Positions 19,768-28,915 of a stretch of DNA of 64,000 nucleotides are shown in pieces. Numbering within the stretch: the stretch's first letter is position 1; every line of letters begins with the position of its first letter. Source of the stretch: Candidatus Ulvibacter alkanivorans (GTDB lineage Bacteria > Bacteroidota > Bacteroidia > Flavobacteriales > Flavobacteriaceae); assembly GCF_003333325.1 (NCBI RefSeq), contig NZ_QOLC01000082.1, forward strand, positions 69,964 to 133,963, read 5' to 3'. A model generated the notes under the pieces. That model searched no databases, was not told where the DNA came from, and saw nothing but the letters and a program-made list of their open reading frames with translations. Made by a program: the position numbers and the translations under genes.

Positions 19768-22002
19768 TTATAATCGATATCTCAGTCCAATATAATAATT
19801 ACTACCAAATATAGGACCATATACGAAGGTAGTGTCAAAATTCGACCCGAAAGGATTCTCAGGGTCAATTATGGGGTTGTTTTGTGTTTCATTGGTAAAG
19901 TTCTCCCCTCCTAAATAAATTTCAAAACTAGGACTAAACACTTTCGTTACTTGCGCATTAAAAGTGCCCAAAGCGGGTGAAAATTCAGCCCGTCTAAACC
20001 CTATCGGATTTGAATCTGTAGAAGGATATCGCTGTTCGCCAAGCCAGTTATACGTTAGGTCAAATTTCCACTGACTGCCTTTATCTTCATTTAACGGCGT
20101 TTCGTAAGCGATATTAGCAAAGACCCTATGACTTGGTGTCAAGGGTTTTTCCAATCGGCCTGCTAAATAATCCGTTTTCACATCATAGAACTTGTATGCC
20201 GTGCGAATATCTAGATCTCGTGTAAGACTGTAATCAAGTTCTACTTGAAAGCTATTCGCATAGCTGCTTCCGTCCAGATTATAAAACCTAATACTGTTAG
20301 TATCTTCCCAGTCTACGATCACTTGATTCTGAAAATCGGTACGGTAAAAATCGAATGAAACGTTTGCGCGTCGCTCAAAAAGATCGAATCCTTGTAAGAA
20401 TGAAACGCCATAATTCCATGCAATTTCAGGATCGAGTCCATAAATTTCACCTTCGGTATCTAAGATAATGATCTCTCGATTGGTTGAAAACAGTGATTGG
20501 TTTTCCACAAAAATGTTGGCACTTCGTTTCCCTCTTCCTGCAGAAACTCGGAATGCTGCTTTCTCCCATGGTGTATATCGTGCATGAAGCCTTGGCGTAA
20601 CGAAGGTGCCTAACAAGTTATGTACATCTGCACGAATACCGGCGGTCATTGTAAAATCTTCAAGATCGTCGTAGGCATACTCAAAAAAGGCACCTATCGA
20701 GTTTTCAACCCTACTATAATCGGTAGATTCTACGATCTCGTCATAATCCTCATAAGTTGCCGTGAGCCCGGTTCTGAACACGTGTCTTGAGTCGCTAATG
20801 ATCGACTTGATTTGGGCATTGGCATAAAAACTTTCATGTTTAACATCATAAGGTCGTAACCCAAAATAACTCTTCTGGTCATGGTTGCTATACGCCAGTT
20901 GTAATCCTAAGCTCTGATATGGGATATTAGGAAAGACATAGCCGAGTTTTGCTTCAAGACCGTAATGTTTGGTATCGATCTCACCTCCCCAAGCGTTCAT
21001 TGTGCCACGGTCTTCTTCCGGATCAAAATCGGTTTGCCCTATTTGCTTGTCATCGGTCATAAATCGCAAACCTAAAAACCCAACAAACCCTTTTTCACTA
21101 TCGGTGTATTGCCAACGATTCATTACATTTAGTTGTTGCGCTAAGGGCGTGTCTAAAAGACCATCCTCATTTTGATCATTCTTTACACCTCTATAATTCC
21201 CATGCACGTATAAACCGGTATCCCACTTCTCGCTAATTTTTGTATTGAGGTGGGTATTGAGTTCGGTTCGCCCGTTCAACGCGCCATAGGCATTCACAAA
21301 AAGGGGATCATCAGTTTGGGGTTTTACAAATTCTGCATTTATCTGACCTGCGATACTCTCAAATCCGTTGATAACACTTCCAGCACCTTTGGTGATCTGA
21401 ATACTTTCTACCCAAGTACCCGGTATAAAACTAAGTCCGTGCGCTTGTCGCGCGCCTCGAATTGCCGGTATGTTTTCCGTAGTAATTAATATATATGGGT
21501 TGGTTAATCCCAACATTCGAATTTGCCGAACACCGGTAACGGCATCGGCAAAATTCACATCGATAGAAGGATTCGTTTCAAAGCTTTCTGAAAGGTTACA
21601 ACATGCTGCCTTTAGCAGCTCGGCACTGCTAATATTAATCTTGTTCTCGGCAGCAATAAAGGAACGTGCTGTCGCCTTTTGTCTTGAGGTGATCGTGATT
21701 TCATCAAGATCTGCCTTCGACCGTAACACGTGCCTGATCTTTTTCGGATTAGCAACTGTTAGTGTATCTGTTTTGTAGCCGACATAACTAATTACCAACT
21801 GATTTCTTCCTTGTTGGAACGGAAGTTCGAACATGCCGTCAAAATCTGTCACATCTCCCACATTAGAGCCCAACCAAAATACGTTGGCTCCGTCTAACGG
21901 GTATTCTTTATTGTCACGTATCTCTAACACTATGCCCTCAACTTTCTCTTGAGCAGTACTAGCGAGTGAGATAAAAAATAGTATATAGATAAGTTTCCTC
22001 AT
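19768..22002 (-). CDS. TonB-dependent outer-membrane receptor, metal-locus type
   Basis: 744 residues. Signal peptide (about 1-17), a carboxypeptidase-regulatory-like domain (about 20-105, with LDGANVFWLGSNVGDVTDFDG), the plug domain (about 125-235) and a beta barrel ending in YIGLRYRL with the terminal aromatic/leucine residue expected for outer-membrane insertion. The plug starts with AACCNLSESFETNPSIDV; the paired cysteines are typical of the receptor subtype found next to HMA and HYC_CC_PP genes in Bacteroidota. It should import a substrate across the outer membrane with TonB energy. A metal or metal complex is inferred from neighbours. Confidence 0.93.
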   Translation of the reverse strand: MRKLIYILFFISLASTAQEKVEGIVLEIRDNKEYPLDGANVFWLGSNVGDVTDFDGMFELPFQQGRNQLVISYVGYKTDTLTVANPKKIRHVLRSKADLDEITITSRQKATARSFIAAENKINISSAELLKAACCNLSESFETNPSIDVNFADAVTGVRQIRMLGLTNPYILITTENIPAIRGARQAHGLSFIPGTWVESIQITKGAGSVINGFESIAGQINAEFVKPQTDDPLFVNAYGALNGRTELNTHLNTKISEKWDTGLYVHGNYRGVKNDQNEDGLLDTPLAQQLNVMNRWQYTDSEKGFVGFLGLRFMTDDKQIGQTDFDPEEDRGTMNAWGGEIDTKHYGLEAKLGYVFPNIPYQSLGLQLAYSNHDQKSYFGLRPYDVKHESFYANAQIKSIISDSRHVFRTGLTATYEDYDEIVESTDYSRVENSIGAFFEYAYDDLEDFTMTAGIRADVHNLLGTFVTPRLHARYTPWEKAAFRVSAGRGKRSANIFVENQSLFSTNREIIILDTEGEIYGLDPEIAWNYGVSFLQGFDLFERRANVSFDFYRTDFQNQVIVDWEDTNSIRFYNLDGSSYANSFQVELDYSLTRDLDIRTAYKFYDVKTDYLAGRLEKPLTPSHRVFANIAYETPLNEDKGSQWKFDLTYNWLGEQRYPSTDSNPIGFRRAEFSPALGTFNAQVTKVFSPSFEIYLGGENFTNETQNNPIIDPENPFGSNFDTTFVYGPIFGSNYYIGLRYRL

Positions 22003-22114
22003 TTACAAGTCTTCTTTACTTGATTCAATTTTAAAATTCAATGTCTACAAAGTGCGTTGGCGTCAACAAGTGAAGCACAAGCTAAGAACGCCTAAAGCGT
22101 AACATCAAAAAGAA

Positions 22115-22519
22115 TCAAATAAGGAAAGTCTCGTAAAGAATCTGAAGATCTTTTACGACCAGAGGCGGACCGTCCTCGGTCACCTCTATATTTTGTGTAA
22201 GGAAGTTATTAGCTTCGGTGAGTTCGTAGTTCGAAACTATATAAAAAATGAAAGGAGCATCTATTGTTACATCGAAAGAAACTTTCGTAAAAGTATCGTC
22301 CGTTTCAACCTGCGTATATTGATTGTCGCAACAATTATGAGCAATATCCTCATCGTCGCAGATGGGGACCTCCATCACCATCCCGCATGACAACTCCTTT
22401 TTCCCCAAGGTAATTTCCGAAAGCATTTCGTACTCACCACAAAAATGTTGGGCGTACGAAATACCTGTACTGCTCGCAAGCAGCATTAGAGATAATACTA
22501 TGGAAATTACTCGTTTCAC
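22115..22519 (-). CDS. HYC_CC_PP family exported protein
   Basis: 134 residues. Signal peptide (1-24), then HFCG directly at the mature start (His25, Cys27), further single cysteines at 45 and 54, a paired CC at 63-64 in AHNCCDNQY, and a C-terminal GPPLVVKDLQILYE. These landmarks define the HYC_CC_PP family, which occurs beside TonB-dependent receptors and metal genes in Bacteroidota. The cysteine and histidine content suggests periplasmic metal binding. 112 bases ahead of the receptor gene, same strand. Confidence 0.85.
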   Translation of the reverse strand: MKRVISIVLSLMLLASSTGISYAQHFCGEYEMLSEITLGKKELSCGMVMEVPICDDEDIAHNCCDNQYTQVETDDTFTKVSFDVTIDAPFIFYIVSNYELTEANNFLTQNIEVTEDGPPLVVKDLQILYETFLI

Positions 22520-22539
22520 CTGTATAAAATTAAAGCAAA

Positions 22540-22559
22540 AAACGCAGCATGTAATGCTG
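22540..22559 (-). terminator. possible terminator between DUF3347 and HYC_CC_PP genes
   Basis: On the minus strand CAGCAT, loop TAC, ATGCTG is followed by CGTTTTTTGC. The 6-base stem is short, so this is a weak terminator or attenuator after the DUF3347 gene. Confidence 0.45.
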
Positions 22560-22572
22560 TTATTTGTTAAAA

Positions 22573-23121
22573 CTACTCGATTCTAGCATCGATACGACCG
22601 CATTTCAACATTTTATCGCCAAAATATGGATTCCGAATTTCTTTGCTTTCACTTAACCAATACGCACCTGTATTATTAAAAGCCATTGGGCAGTATTGCT
22701 TGTAGACAACTCCCGATTCGATAGCACCCTCTAGCATGGCCTCTACGGCGGTAGTTACTACTACAAATGCAGCGCGTTGTTCTTCAACATCATCACTTTC
22801 AACAATATTCTGCGCAGCTTTCATCGCCTCTTGATCTGCATCATTGTTGCTCATAGCGGTTAAAAGGTTAGAAGCTTCTACCGAGGCTTGTTTGGCATCG
22901 GTATTCACTAAAGCAGTTTTAAGTTGAACGTATTGTTTGAACACATCCCCAATCTCGGCGTCACTGAATGAAGCATCGATACTAGCAGCGGTTTCTTTAC
23001 TTTTTTCTTGTGTCGTTTCTACCGTTTTAACTTCCGGCTCATTCTCTTGTTTCTTATCCGATTTACAAGCAGAAATGATTAAAAGTAGCATAGCTACGGA
23101 AAGTATATAGGTCTTTTTCAT
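22573..23121 (-). CDS. DUF3347 lipoprotein
   Basis: 182 residues from the ATG at 23121; an in-frame start 14 codons earlier would put extra charged residues before the signal and overlap the promoter. Lipoprotein signal LLIISAC (Cys19), a glutamate/lysine linker, then a helical DUF3347 domain (about 55-170) ending VYKQYCPMAFNNTGAYWLSE and MLKCG, with two conserved cysteines. DUF3347 is also found attached to CusB-like copper efflux proteins, which suggests copper or a similar metal. First gene of the metal locus. Confidence 0.87.
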   Translation of the reverse strand: MKKTYILSVAMLLLIISACKSDKKQENEPEVKTVETTQEKSKETAASIDASFSDAEIGDVFKQYVQLKTALVNTDAKQASVEASNLLTAMSNNDADQEAMKAAQNIVESDDVEEQRAAFVVVTTAVEAMLEGAIESGVVYKQYCPMAFNNTGAYWLSESKEIRNPYFGDKMLKCGRIDARIE

Positions 23122-23144
23122 CTTTATTTTTTTTAATTGAAAAG

Positions 23145-23152
23145 CAAAGATA
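23145..23152 (-). promoter_or_regulatory. -7 element ahead of the DUF3347 gene
   Basis: TATCTTTG on the minus strand is an exact TAnnTTTG match 23 bases ahead of the ATG at 23121. The -33 region is weak. Its position just after the exosortase partner gene suggests the metal locus is transcribed separately from it. Confidence 0.55.
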
Positions 23153-23165
23153 CTTAATTTCAAAA

Positions 23166-23612
23166 TTATTTCTTAGCGATCTTTCCGAAGCCTTGTTTCT
23201 GAAGGTAAAAAGCTGGGAGTAATAAAAGTAGAAATAACGGTTGGATCAAGAATCTTCGAACGTAGAATAAAAACATATGCGGCCCTTCTTCCGAAGTAAA
23301 TAAGAGCACACAAAATAGCGCAAATAACAGCACAAATGCGAGGCCGTAGATAACACCGGAAATCTTTAAGATACCGCCGTCTTTGAACACTACCCAAAGA
23401 ATGATCAATGAAATAAGAGTGTTAAGTATAAATCGGAACACAAGATGCACTAAAAGTCTAACGGTCTCAAATTCGGGCAACGCCTTTGTACTATGGTCGT
23501 GCTTAAAAAAGTCGAGCAAGGGATCGTAGAATAATACATCTTCAAATATTCGCACTACTACAAGGAGCGCGAGTAACAGTACTATGACCACTATTTTTAG
23601 AAGCTTATTCAT
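23166..23612 (-). CDS. exosortase F-associated membrane protein
   Basis: 148 residues with four hydrophobic helices. The start (FEDVLFYDPLLDFFK) and end (FYVRRFLIQPLFLLLLLPAFYLQ) match the small protein that accompanies exosortase F in Flavobacteriia. The start overlaps the end of the exosortase gene by eight bases. Function unknown beyond the pairing. Confidence 0.88.
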   Translation of the reverse strand: MNKLLKIVVIVLLLALLVVVRIFEDVLFYDPLLDFFKHDHSTKALPEFETVRLLVHLVFRFILNTLISLIILWVVFKDGGILKISGVIYGLAFVLLFALFCVLLFTSEEGPHMFLFYVRRFLIQPLFLLLLLPAFYLQKQGFGKIAKK

Positions 23613-24150
23613 ATTTTTTTGGCTTAACCAATCGCACCCAAAGCATCCATAGCAAGAAAACCATCCCGTAGATCAAGCCTGGAAATACCACCCCATGAAG
23701 CACCTCTTTATATTGTGGATAATGATATAATGAAACCGCCAAGATCACAATGCGAATTATATTAGTAGAATAGATCAGCACTGCACCAGCTAAGATAAAC
23801 AATGCCGTCTTCTTAAGTTGTTGGGCAAAAGCAACCACAAAGGCGGTAAATAGTATTATGATACTTATGGCATTACACCCTTCAATTATTCTTGCAATAT
23901 ACTTTCCTCTTACATAGAGCTCCATTAACGGCTGTGATTCACTTGGGCTCACGGTTGCCGCATATCCAAGTCCTTCTAAAATGTCGCTACACTGTCTTGC
24001 TACTAAATGTGTAATGAGGTCGGGTGCATACTGCCCTCCTTTCGACATGGACAAATAGAGGGCGTAACAAGCCGTTAGCAGTAGGTAGGTCCCCAAAAAG
24101 AGAAGAATAAAGCGAACGACCGATTTATATTTTAGAAACAGTTCCTTCAA
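23605..24150 (-). CDS. xrtF: exosortase F
   Basis: 181 residues from the TTG at 24150 (KELFLKYKSVVRFILLF). The open frame extends to another TTG at 24189, but no in-frame ATG exists near the start, and relatives begin near the later position. The protein is a multi-spanning membrane transpeptidase of the exosortase/archaeosortase fold: catalytic cysteine in RIIEGCNAISI, arginine in YSTNIIRIVIL and histidine in KEVLHGVVFPG. Exosortases cleave C-terminal sorting signals. No target protein with such a signal is visible in the window. Confidence 0.9.
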   Translation of the reverse strand: MKELFLKYKSVVRFILLFLGTYLLLTACYALYLSMSKGGQYAPDLITHLVARQCSDILEGLGYAATVSPSESQPLMELYVRGKYIARIIEGCNAISIIILFTAFVVAFAQQLKKTALFILAGAVLIYSTNIIRIVILAVSLYHYPQYKEVLHGVVFPGLIYGMVFLLWMLWVRLVKPKKYE

Positions 24151-24238
24151 AGGAGAAAATTCAGTTTTAACAAAAATACAGCATTTCAATTTGGCAATTC
24201 TAGCGCTTTTAAAATACTTTTACTGAAAATAACATATT

Positions 24239-24694
24239 ATGCCTTTTGACAGCCTTCGCCCCAAAGTATCTACAATTCTAGCAAACGAGAATGAGTCTGT
24301 AGACCAACGACTTACTGAGATTTGCGAACTTCTACAAGCCTCTATAGGATATTATGATTGGGTAGGGTTTTATTTTGCCAATGAAGAGACACGTACGTTG
24401 CATCTAAGAGCTTTTGCAGGCGAGCCTACCGAACATACGGTCATCCCGTTTGGAAAGGGGATTTGCGGACAAGTAGCAGAAAGTAATGAGAATTTTGTCG
24501 TAGCCGATGTAAAGGCGCAGAACAATTACATAGCCTGTAATATGTATGTAAAGGCGGAGATTGTAATTCCACTATTCAAGGATGGAAAAAATATTGGGCA
24601 GATCGATATCGATTCTCATATGGCCGATCCTTTCTCTTCGGAAGACGAGCGTTTTCTAGAATGGGTTAATCAAGAAGTTGCCGACATTCTTTAA
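24239..24694 (+). CDS. GAF-domain protein, free-methionine-sulfoxide-reductase-like
   Basis: 151 residues, a single GAF domain. It follows the free methionine-(R)-sulfoxide reductase family: DWVGFYFA, IPFGKGICGQVAESN, IACNMYVKAEIVIPLF and GQIDIDSHMADPFSSED. The cysteines in GICG and IACN correspond to the resolving and catalytic cysteines; the third cysteine of the E. coli enzyme (just before IPxGKG) is replaced by the EHT segment. Reductase activity is therefore plausible but not certain. Converges with the ABC permease gene. Confidence 0.82.
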   Translation: MPFDSLRPKVSTILANENESVDQRLTEICELLQASIGYYDWVGFYFANEETRTLHLRAFAGEPTEHTVIPFGKGICGQVAESNENFVVADVKAQNNYIACNMYVKAEIVIPLFKDGKNIGQIDIDSHMADPFSSEDERFLEWVNQEVADIL

Positions 24695-24709
24695 CAATTA
24701 TCGTATCGC

Positions 24710-25966
24710 TTACATCCCTGTACGAATGGCCTCTACAGGATCTAATCGCGATGCCGATATCGCCGGAAGTATACCGGAAATAAGACCAATTACAGCCGAT
24801 ATCGCGGTACCAATAAACATGTTCCAAGGGGAAAGCACAAATTGGAAGTCGCCGGTAAACTGGGATGCCAATATCGAAATAATGAATACCAAGAATAGTC
24901 CAATTAATCCTCCAATAATCGCTAAGATAACCGCTTCGAACAAGAATTGAAGTAGTATGAACTTATTCTTAGCTCCTAATGATTTTTGAATTCCTATAAG
25001 GTTGGTTCGCTCTTTTACGCTCACAAACATGATGTTGGCGATTCCGAAGCCACCTACTAATAAGGAAAACCCGCTAATTACAAGACCAATAATATTCATT
25101 TGGCCAGTGATATTGTCTATAAAATCGGCAAGGCCTTGCAACTGGTTTACAAAAAAAGTATCCACCTCATCGGGTTTAAGTCCGCGTGAGAGGCGCAATT
25201 TTTGTTTTAGCACGGCAATAAATTCGGCATTGTCCACGTCTTTTTCAGGCTTGATAATAATTTGTGGAAAGGTAGATTTATTATTATCGCCAAAGATCTT
25301 TCGAACCACATTTACCGGCAAAATGGCTACCGTATCTTTAGAGTCACCAAACAACCCTTTCCCTTCTTTCTTCAATACACCGATCACAGTGAATTTTCGA
25401 CCATAGAGACGAACTTTTTTACCAACGGCTTGATCGGAGCTACCAAACAATGAATTTGCAATCTCATCGCCCAGCACCAGCACATCGCTACCACTAACCG
25501 ATTCGGCTTCATTAAAGAATCTACCTTGTGCCAATTGAAGCGCTTCAATATCGTAGTATTCGTGTGTTACCGCACCAATATTGACATTAGACACTGTATT
25601 ATCGTTATATTTCATCGTCTCTTGAGGCACATTAAGTGCAAAAGAGGCGGCTTCCATATTCGGTACTGTACGTTTTAAATATTGGTATTCATCGTAGGTT
25701 ACATCTGGGAATTGTTGCCATTTCCATCGTGGCACCTCTGTGGGACCAAATGAAAATCGCATGATAATGATTGTACTATTATCAAGCGAGCTTATACTAC
25801 CTTCAATTTCTTTCTTTAACGAGTCTACCGCTGCCAACACCGCGATAATTGAGAAGATCCCGATGGTTACACCCACTAGTGACAAAAAGGTTCTTAACTT
25901 ATTGTTCTTAAGCGCGTTGATCGCAAAGTTGAAACTTTCCTTTAATACGCGAAGATAGATGAGCAT
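24710..25966 (-). CDS. MacB-like ABC transporter permease
   Basis: 418 residues. A transmembrane helix at about 22-46 (KLRTFLSLVGVTIGIFSIIAVLAAV), a large periplasmic MacB domain (about 50-280, with GRFFNEAESVSGSDVLVLGDEIANSLFG and VGKKVRLYGRKFTVIGVLKK), then an FtsX-type region with three helices to the end. The ATP-binding subunit is not adjacent. Such permeases form efflux or lipoprotein-release machines; the substrate is unknown. Confidence 0.92.
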   Translation of the reverse strand: MLIYLRVLKESFNFAINALKNNKLRTFLSLVGVTIGIFSIIAVLAAVDSLKKEIEGSISSLDNSTIIIMRFSFGPTEVPRWKWQQFPDVTYDEYQYLKRTVPNMEAASFALNVPQETMKYNDNTVSNVNIGAVTHEYYDIEALQLAQGRFFNEAESVSGSDVLVLGDEIANSLFGSSDQAVGKKVRLYGRKFTVIGVLKKEGKGLFGDSKDTVAILPVNVVRKIFGDNNKSTFPQIIIKPEKDVDNAEFIAVLKQKLRLSRGLKPDEVDTFFVNQLQGLADFIDNITGQMNIIGLVISGFSLLVGGFGIANIMFVSVKERTNLIGIQKSLGAKNKFILLQFLFEAVILAIIGGLIGLFLVFIISILASQFTGDFQFVLSPWNMFIGTAISAVIGLISGILPAISASRLDPVEAIRTGM

Positions 25967-26084
25967 ACTGTTGGTTTTATTTTGATTTTCCCAATTTTTA
26001 CTTCGGAAAAAATAGCTATTATAAAGTTATGAAAAGTATGACGCTTTCTGTTAACATATGTTACAAAAATCTTGTGTAATTACT

Positions 26085-26092
26085 TACTTTTG
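26085..26092 (+). promoter_or_regulatory. -7 element of the purH promoter
   Basis: TACTTTTG is an exact TAnnTTTG match, 71 bases ahead of purH. The -33 side shows only TTAC at a 20-base spacing. The leader downstream has no purine riboswitch fold that I can recognise. Confidence 0.5.
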
Positions 26093-26163
26093 CAGAAGTC
26101 TATAAGCAGGACAATCAAAGATTTGCCATTTAGCAAACTGTAATTCATTCTATTCATTCAATT

Positions 26164-27696
26164 ATGAGCGACAAAAAAAAGATCACATCCGCCTTGGTAT
26201 CGGTATTTCACAAGGACGGATTGGAACCTATTATTAAAAAATTAGACGAATTAGGAGTCACCTTGTATTCTACCGGTGGCACTCAAAAATTTATCAATGA
26301 CCTAGGAATAAAAGTCATTCCGGTAGAAGATGTAACCGATTACCCATCAATTTTAGGGGGACGAGTTAAAACGCTACACCCTAAAGTGTTTGGTGGTATT
26401 TTAAATCGGCAAGATAATGATAGTGATGTTCGCGAGATGGGACAGTACAACATTCCACAGCTTGATGTTGTGATCGTAGATCTATATCCATTTGAAAAAA
26501 CAGTAGCTTCGGGTGCTTCGGAAGAAGACATTATTGAAAAAATAGACATAGGAGGTATCTCATTAATTCGTGCAGCTGCCAAGAATTATAAAGACACACT
26601 TTGCGTTTCATCCATGGAGGACTATGAAGCTTTCTTAGCGTTACTTTCCGAAGAAAATGGTGAGACCAGCCTAACCGATAGAAAAAAGTTCGCTGCCAAG
26701 GCTTTTAACGTGTCCTCACACTACGACACGGCGATCTTCAATTACTTTAACGCAGATCGTAGCATCCCTGCACTAAAAATTAGTGAAACCAATGGTAAGG
26801 TACTTCGGTATGGTGAGAACCCACATCAGAAAGGATATTTCTTTGGAGATTTTGACGCCTTGTTCGATAAACTCCACGGAAAAGAACTAAGTTATAATAA
26901 CTTACTGGATGTAGATGCAGCGGTGAACTTAATGAGCGAATTTACAGGAGAAGACCCTACGTTCGCTATTCTGAAGCACAACAATGCCTGTGGCTTGGCA
27001 CAAAGAAACTCCGTGTTAGAAGCCTATAAAGATGCTTTGGCAGGTGATCCTGTTTCGGCCTTTGGCGGTATTTTAATAAGCAATGTGGAGATCGATGCTG
27101 AAACGGCTGCTGAAATTCACAAATTGTTTTGCGAGGTCGTGATTGCACCTTCTTTTTCCGAAGAAGCCCTCCCTATATTAAAAGGCAAGAAGAACCGAAT
27201 TTTGTTAGTGCAAAAAGAGGTGGATCTACCCGAGACTACTGTACGAACTTGTTTAAACGGTGCATTGGTACAAGACAAGGATTCTAATACCGATACAGCA
27301 GAAAATTTAACACAAGCCACGCATACTAAACCAACTTCAAAAGAGTTAGAAGATTTGTTATTTGCCTCAAAGATCTGCAAGCATACTAAATCGAATACCA
27401 TCGTATTAGCAAAAGGAAAACAACTTTGTGCTAGCGGGACCGGACAAACTTCACGTGTAGATGCGCTTCGCCAAGCCATCGAAAAAGCAAAGTCGTTTAA
27501 GTTCGACCTTCAAGGAGCGGTCATGGCTAGCGATGCATTTTTTCCGTTTCCGGATTGTGTAGAAATTGCCGACAACGCAGGAATAACAGCAGTGATCCAG
27601 CCCGGAGGCTCCATTAAGGATGAACTGAGTGTGGATTATTGCAATAATAATGACATGTCTATGGTATTTACCGGAATACGTCATTTTAAACATTAA
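26164..27696 (+). CDS. purH: bifunctional AICAR transformylase / IMP cyclohydrolase
   Basis: 510 residues. The N-terminal MGS-like IMP cyclohydrolase domain (about 1-190) has YSTGGTQKFI, GGRVKTLHPKVFGGIL and DLYPFEKT. The C-terminal transformylase domain (about 195-510) has LRYGENPHQKG, LLDVDAAVNLM, the catalytic LKHNNACG, DPVSAFGGI and IQPGGSIKDE. Catalyses the last two steps of IMP synthesis, using 10-formyltetrahydrofolate. Stands alone ahead of mreB. Confidence 0.99.
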   Translation: MSDKKKITSALVSVFHKDGLEPIIKKLDELGVTLYSTGGTQKFINDLGIKVIPVEDVTDYPSILGGRVKTLHPKVFGGILNRQDNDSDVREMGQYNIPQLDVVIVDLYPFEKTVASGASEEDIIEKIDIGGISLIRAAAKNYKDTLCVSSMEDYEAFLALLSEENGETSLTDRKKFAAKAFNVSSHYDTAIFNYFNADRSIPALKISETNGKVLRYGENPHQKGYFFGDFDALFDKLHGKELSYNNLLDVDAAVNLMSEFTGEDPTFAILKHNNACGLAQRNSVLEAYKDALAGDPVSAFGGILISNVEIDAETAAEIHKLFCEVVIAPSFSEEALPILKGKKNRILLVQKEVDLPETTVRTCLNGALVQDKDSNTDTAENLTQATHTKPTSKELEDLLFASKICKHTKSNTIVLAKGKQLCASGTGQTSRVDALRQAIEKAKSFKFDLQGAVMASDAFFPFPDCVEIADNAGITAVIQPGGSIKDELSVDYCNNNDMSMVFTGIRHFKH

Positions 27697-27702
27697 AAAT
27701 AC

Positions 27703-27710
27703 TATTTTTG
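27703..27710 (+). promoter_or_regulatory. -7 element of the mreB promoter
   Basis: TATTTTTG matches TAnnTTTG and lies 51 bases ahead of mreB, just after the purH stop. The -33 region has only a T-rich stretch, so the match is partial. Confidence 0.45.
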
Positions 27711-27761
27711 TGAAAGTGCTAAGGCACAACAGTTTTAATTTCAATACCGCCAACAAAGCTT

Positions 27762-28790
27762 ATGGGATTTTTTGACTTCTTAACCGAAGAAATAGCTATC
27801 GACTTAGGGACCGCCAATACGCTTATCATTCATAACGATAAAGTAGTTGTGGACGCCCCCTCAATCGTAGCCAGAGACCGAACTTCGGGAAAAATTATCG
27901 CCGTAGGGCGTGAGGCTGCTATGATGCAGGGTAAAACCCATGAGAACATTAAAACCATTCGACCTTTAAAGGATGGGGTAATTGCCGATTTTGACGCAAG
28001 TGAGAAAATGATCAATATGTTCATTAAAGACATTCCTGCGTTAAAGAAAAAATGGTTGACGCCTTCGTTGCGAATGGTAATTTGTATTCCTAGTGGGATC
28101 ACAGAAGTGGAGATGCGAGCGGTAAAAGAAAGTGCCGAGCGCGTAAATGGTAAAGAAGTCTATTTGATTCATGAACCTATGGCTGCTGCCATTGGTATTG
28201 GCGTAGACATCATGCAACCTAAAGGTAATATGGTTGTTGATATAGGTGGAGGAACCACAGAGATCGCAGTGATCGCTTTAGGAGGAATCGTTTGTGATAA
28301 ATCGGTTAAAATTGCCGGTGACGTATTTACCAATGATATTGTGTACTATATGCGTACACAGCACAATCTATATGTAGGTGAGCGTACGGCGGAAAAAATA
28401 AAAATTCAAATCGGTGCGGCTACCGAAGACCTCGAACTTCCCCCCGAAGAAATGTCGGTACAAGGACGAGATCTCTTGACCGGAAAACCAAAACAGGTGC
28501 AAACATCCTATCGAGAAATTGCGAAAGCACTAGATAAGTCGATCTTACGTATAGAAGATGCGGTAATGGAGACCTTGTCGCAAACCCCTCCCGAATTAGC
28601 AGCCGATATTTACAATACCGGGATTTATCTTGCCGGCGGAGGTTCGATGCTACGTGGACTCGATAAGCGATTGTCTCAAAAAACCGATCTGCCCGTGTAT
28701 ATAGCCGAAGATCCGTTGCGTGCCGTGGTACGTGGAACGGGAATTTGTCTTAAAAATATCAATAAGTACAAAAGTGTCTTGATAAAATAA
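27762..28790 (+). CDS. mreB: rod-shape-determining actin homologue MreB
   Basis: 342 residues, standard length. Actin-fold signatures: IDLGTANTLI (phosphate 1), IPSGITEVEMRAV, EPMAAAIGIGVD, VVDIGGGTTEIAVI (phosphate 2) and YLAGGGSMLRGLD (adenosine). Polymerises under the inner membrane and guides the elongasome. First gene of mreB-mreC-mreD-mrdA-rodA. Confidence 0.99.
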   Translation: MGFFDFLTEEIAIDLGTANTLIIHNDKVVVDAPSIVARDRTSGKIIAVGREAAMMQGKTHENIKTIRPLKDGVIADFDASEKMINMFIKDIPALKKKWLTPSLRMVICIPSGITEVEMRAVKESAERVNGKEVYLIHEPMAAAIGIGVDIMQPKGNMVVDIGGGTTEIAVIALGGIVCDKSVKIAGDVFTNDIVYYMRTQHNLYVGERTAEKIKIQIGAATEDLELPPEEMSVQGRDLLTGKPKQVQTSYREIAKALDKSILRIEDAVMETLSQTPPELAADIYNTGIYLAGGGSMLRGLDKRLSQKTDLPVYIAEDPLRAVVRGTGICLKNINKYKSVLIK

Positions 28791-28915
28791 TGGCTGTAGT
28801 ATAACCTGGCTGCTGTATTTTTATAATTAGAACCATTATCGAAGATCACCGGAAACAACAAACCTGATGCGCTATGTTGCATCTTAAATTTAGAACATAG
28901 TAAAGCCCTAACGAA

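Noticed and set aside
26093..26163. Purine riboswitch ahead of purH
   Set aside because: The 71-base leader has no conserved core or stable three-way junction that I can see.
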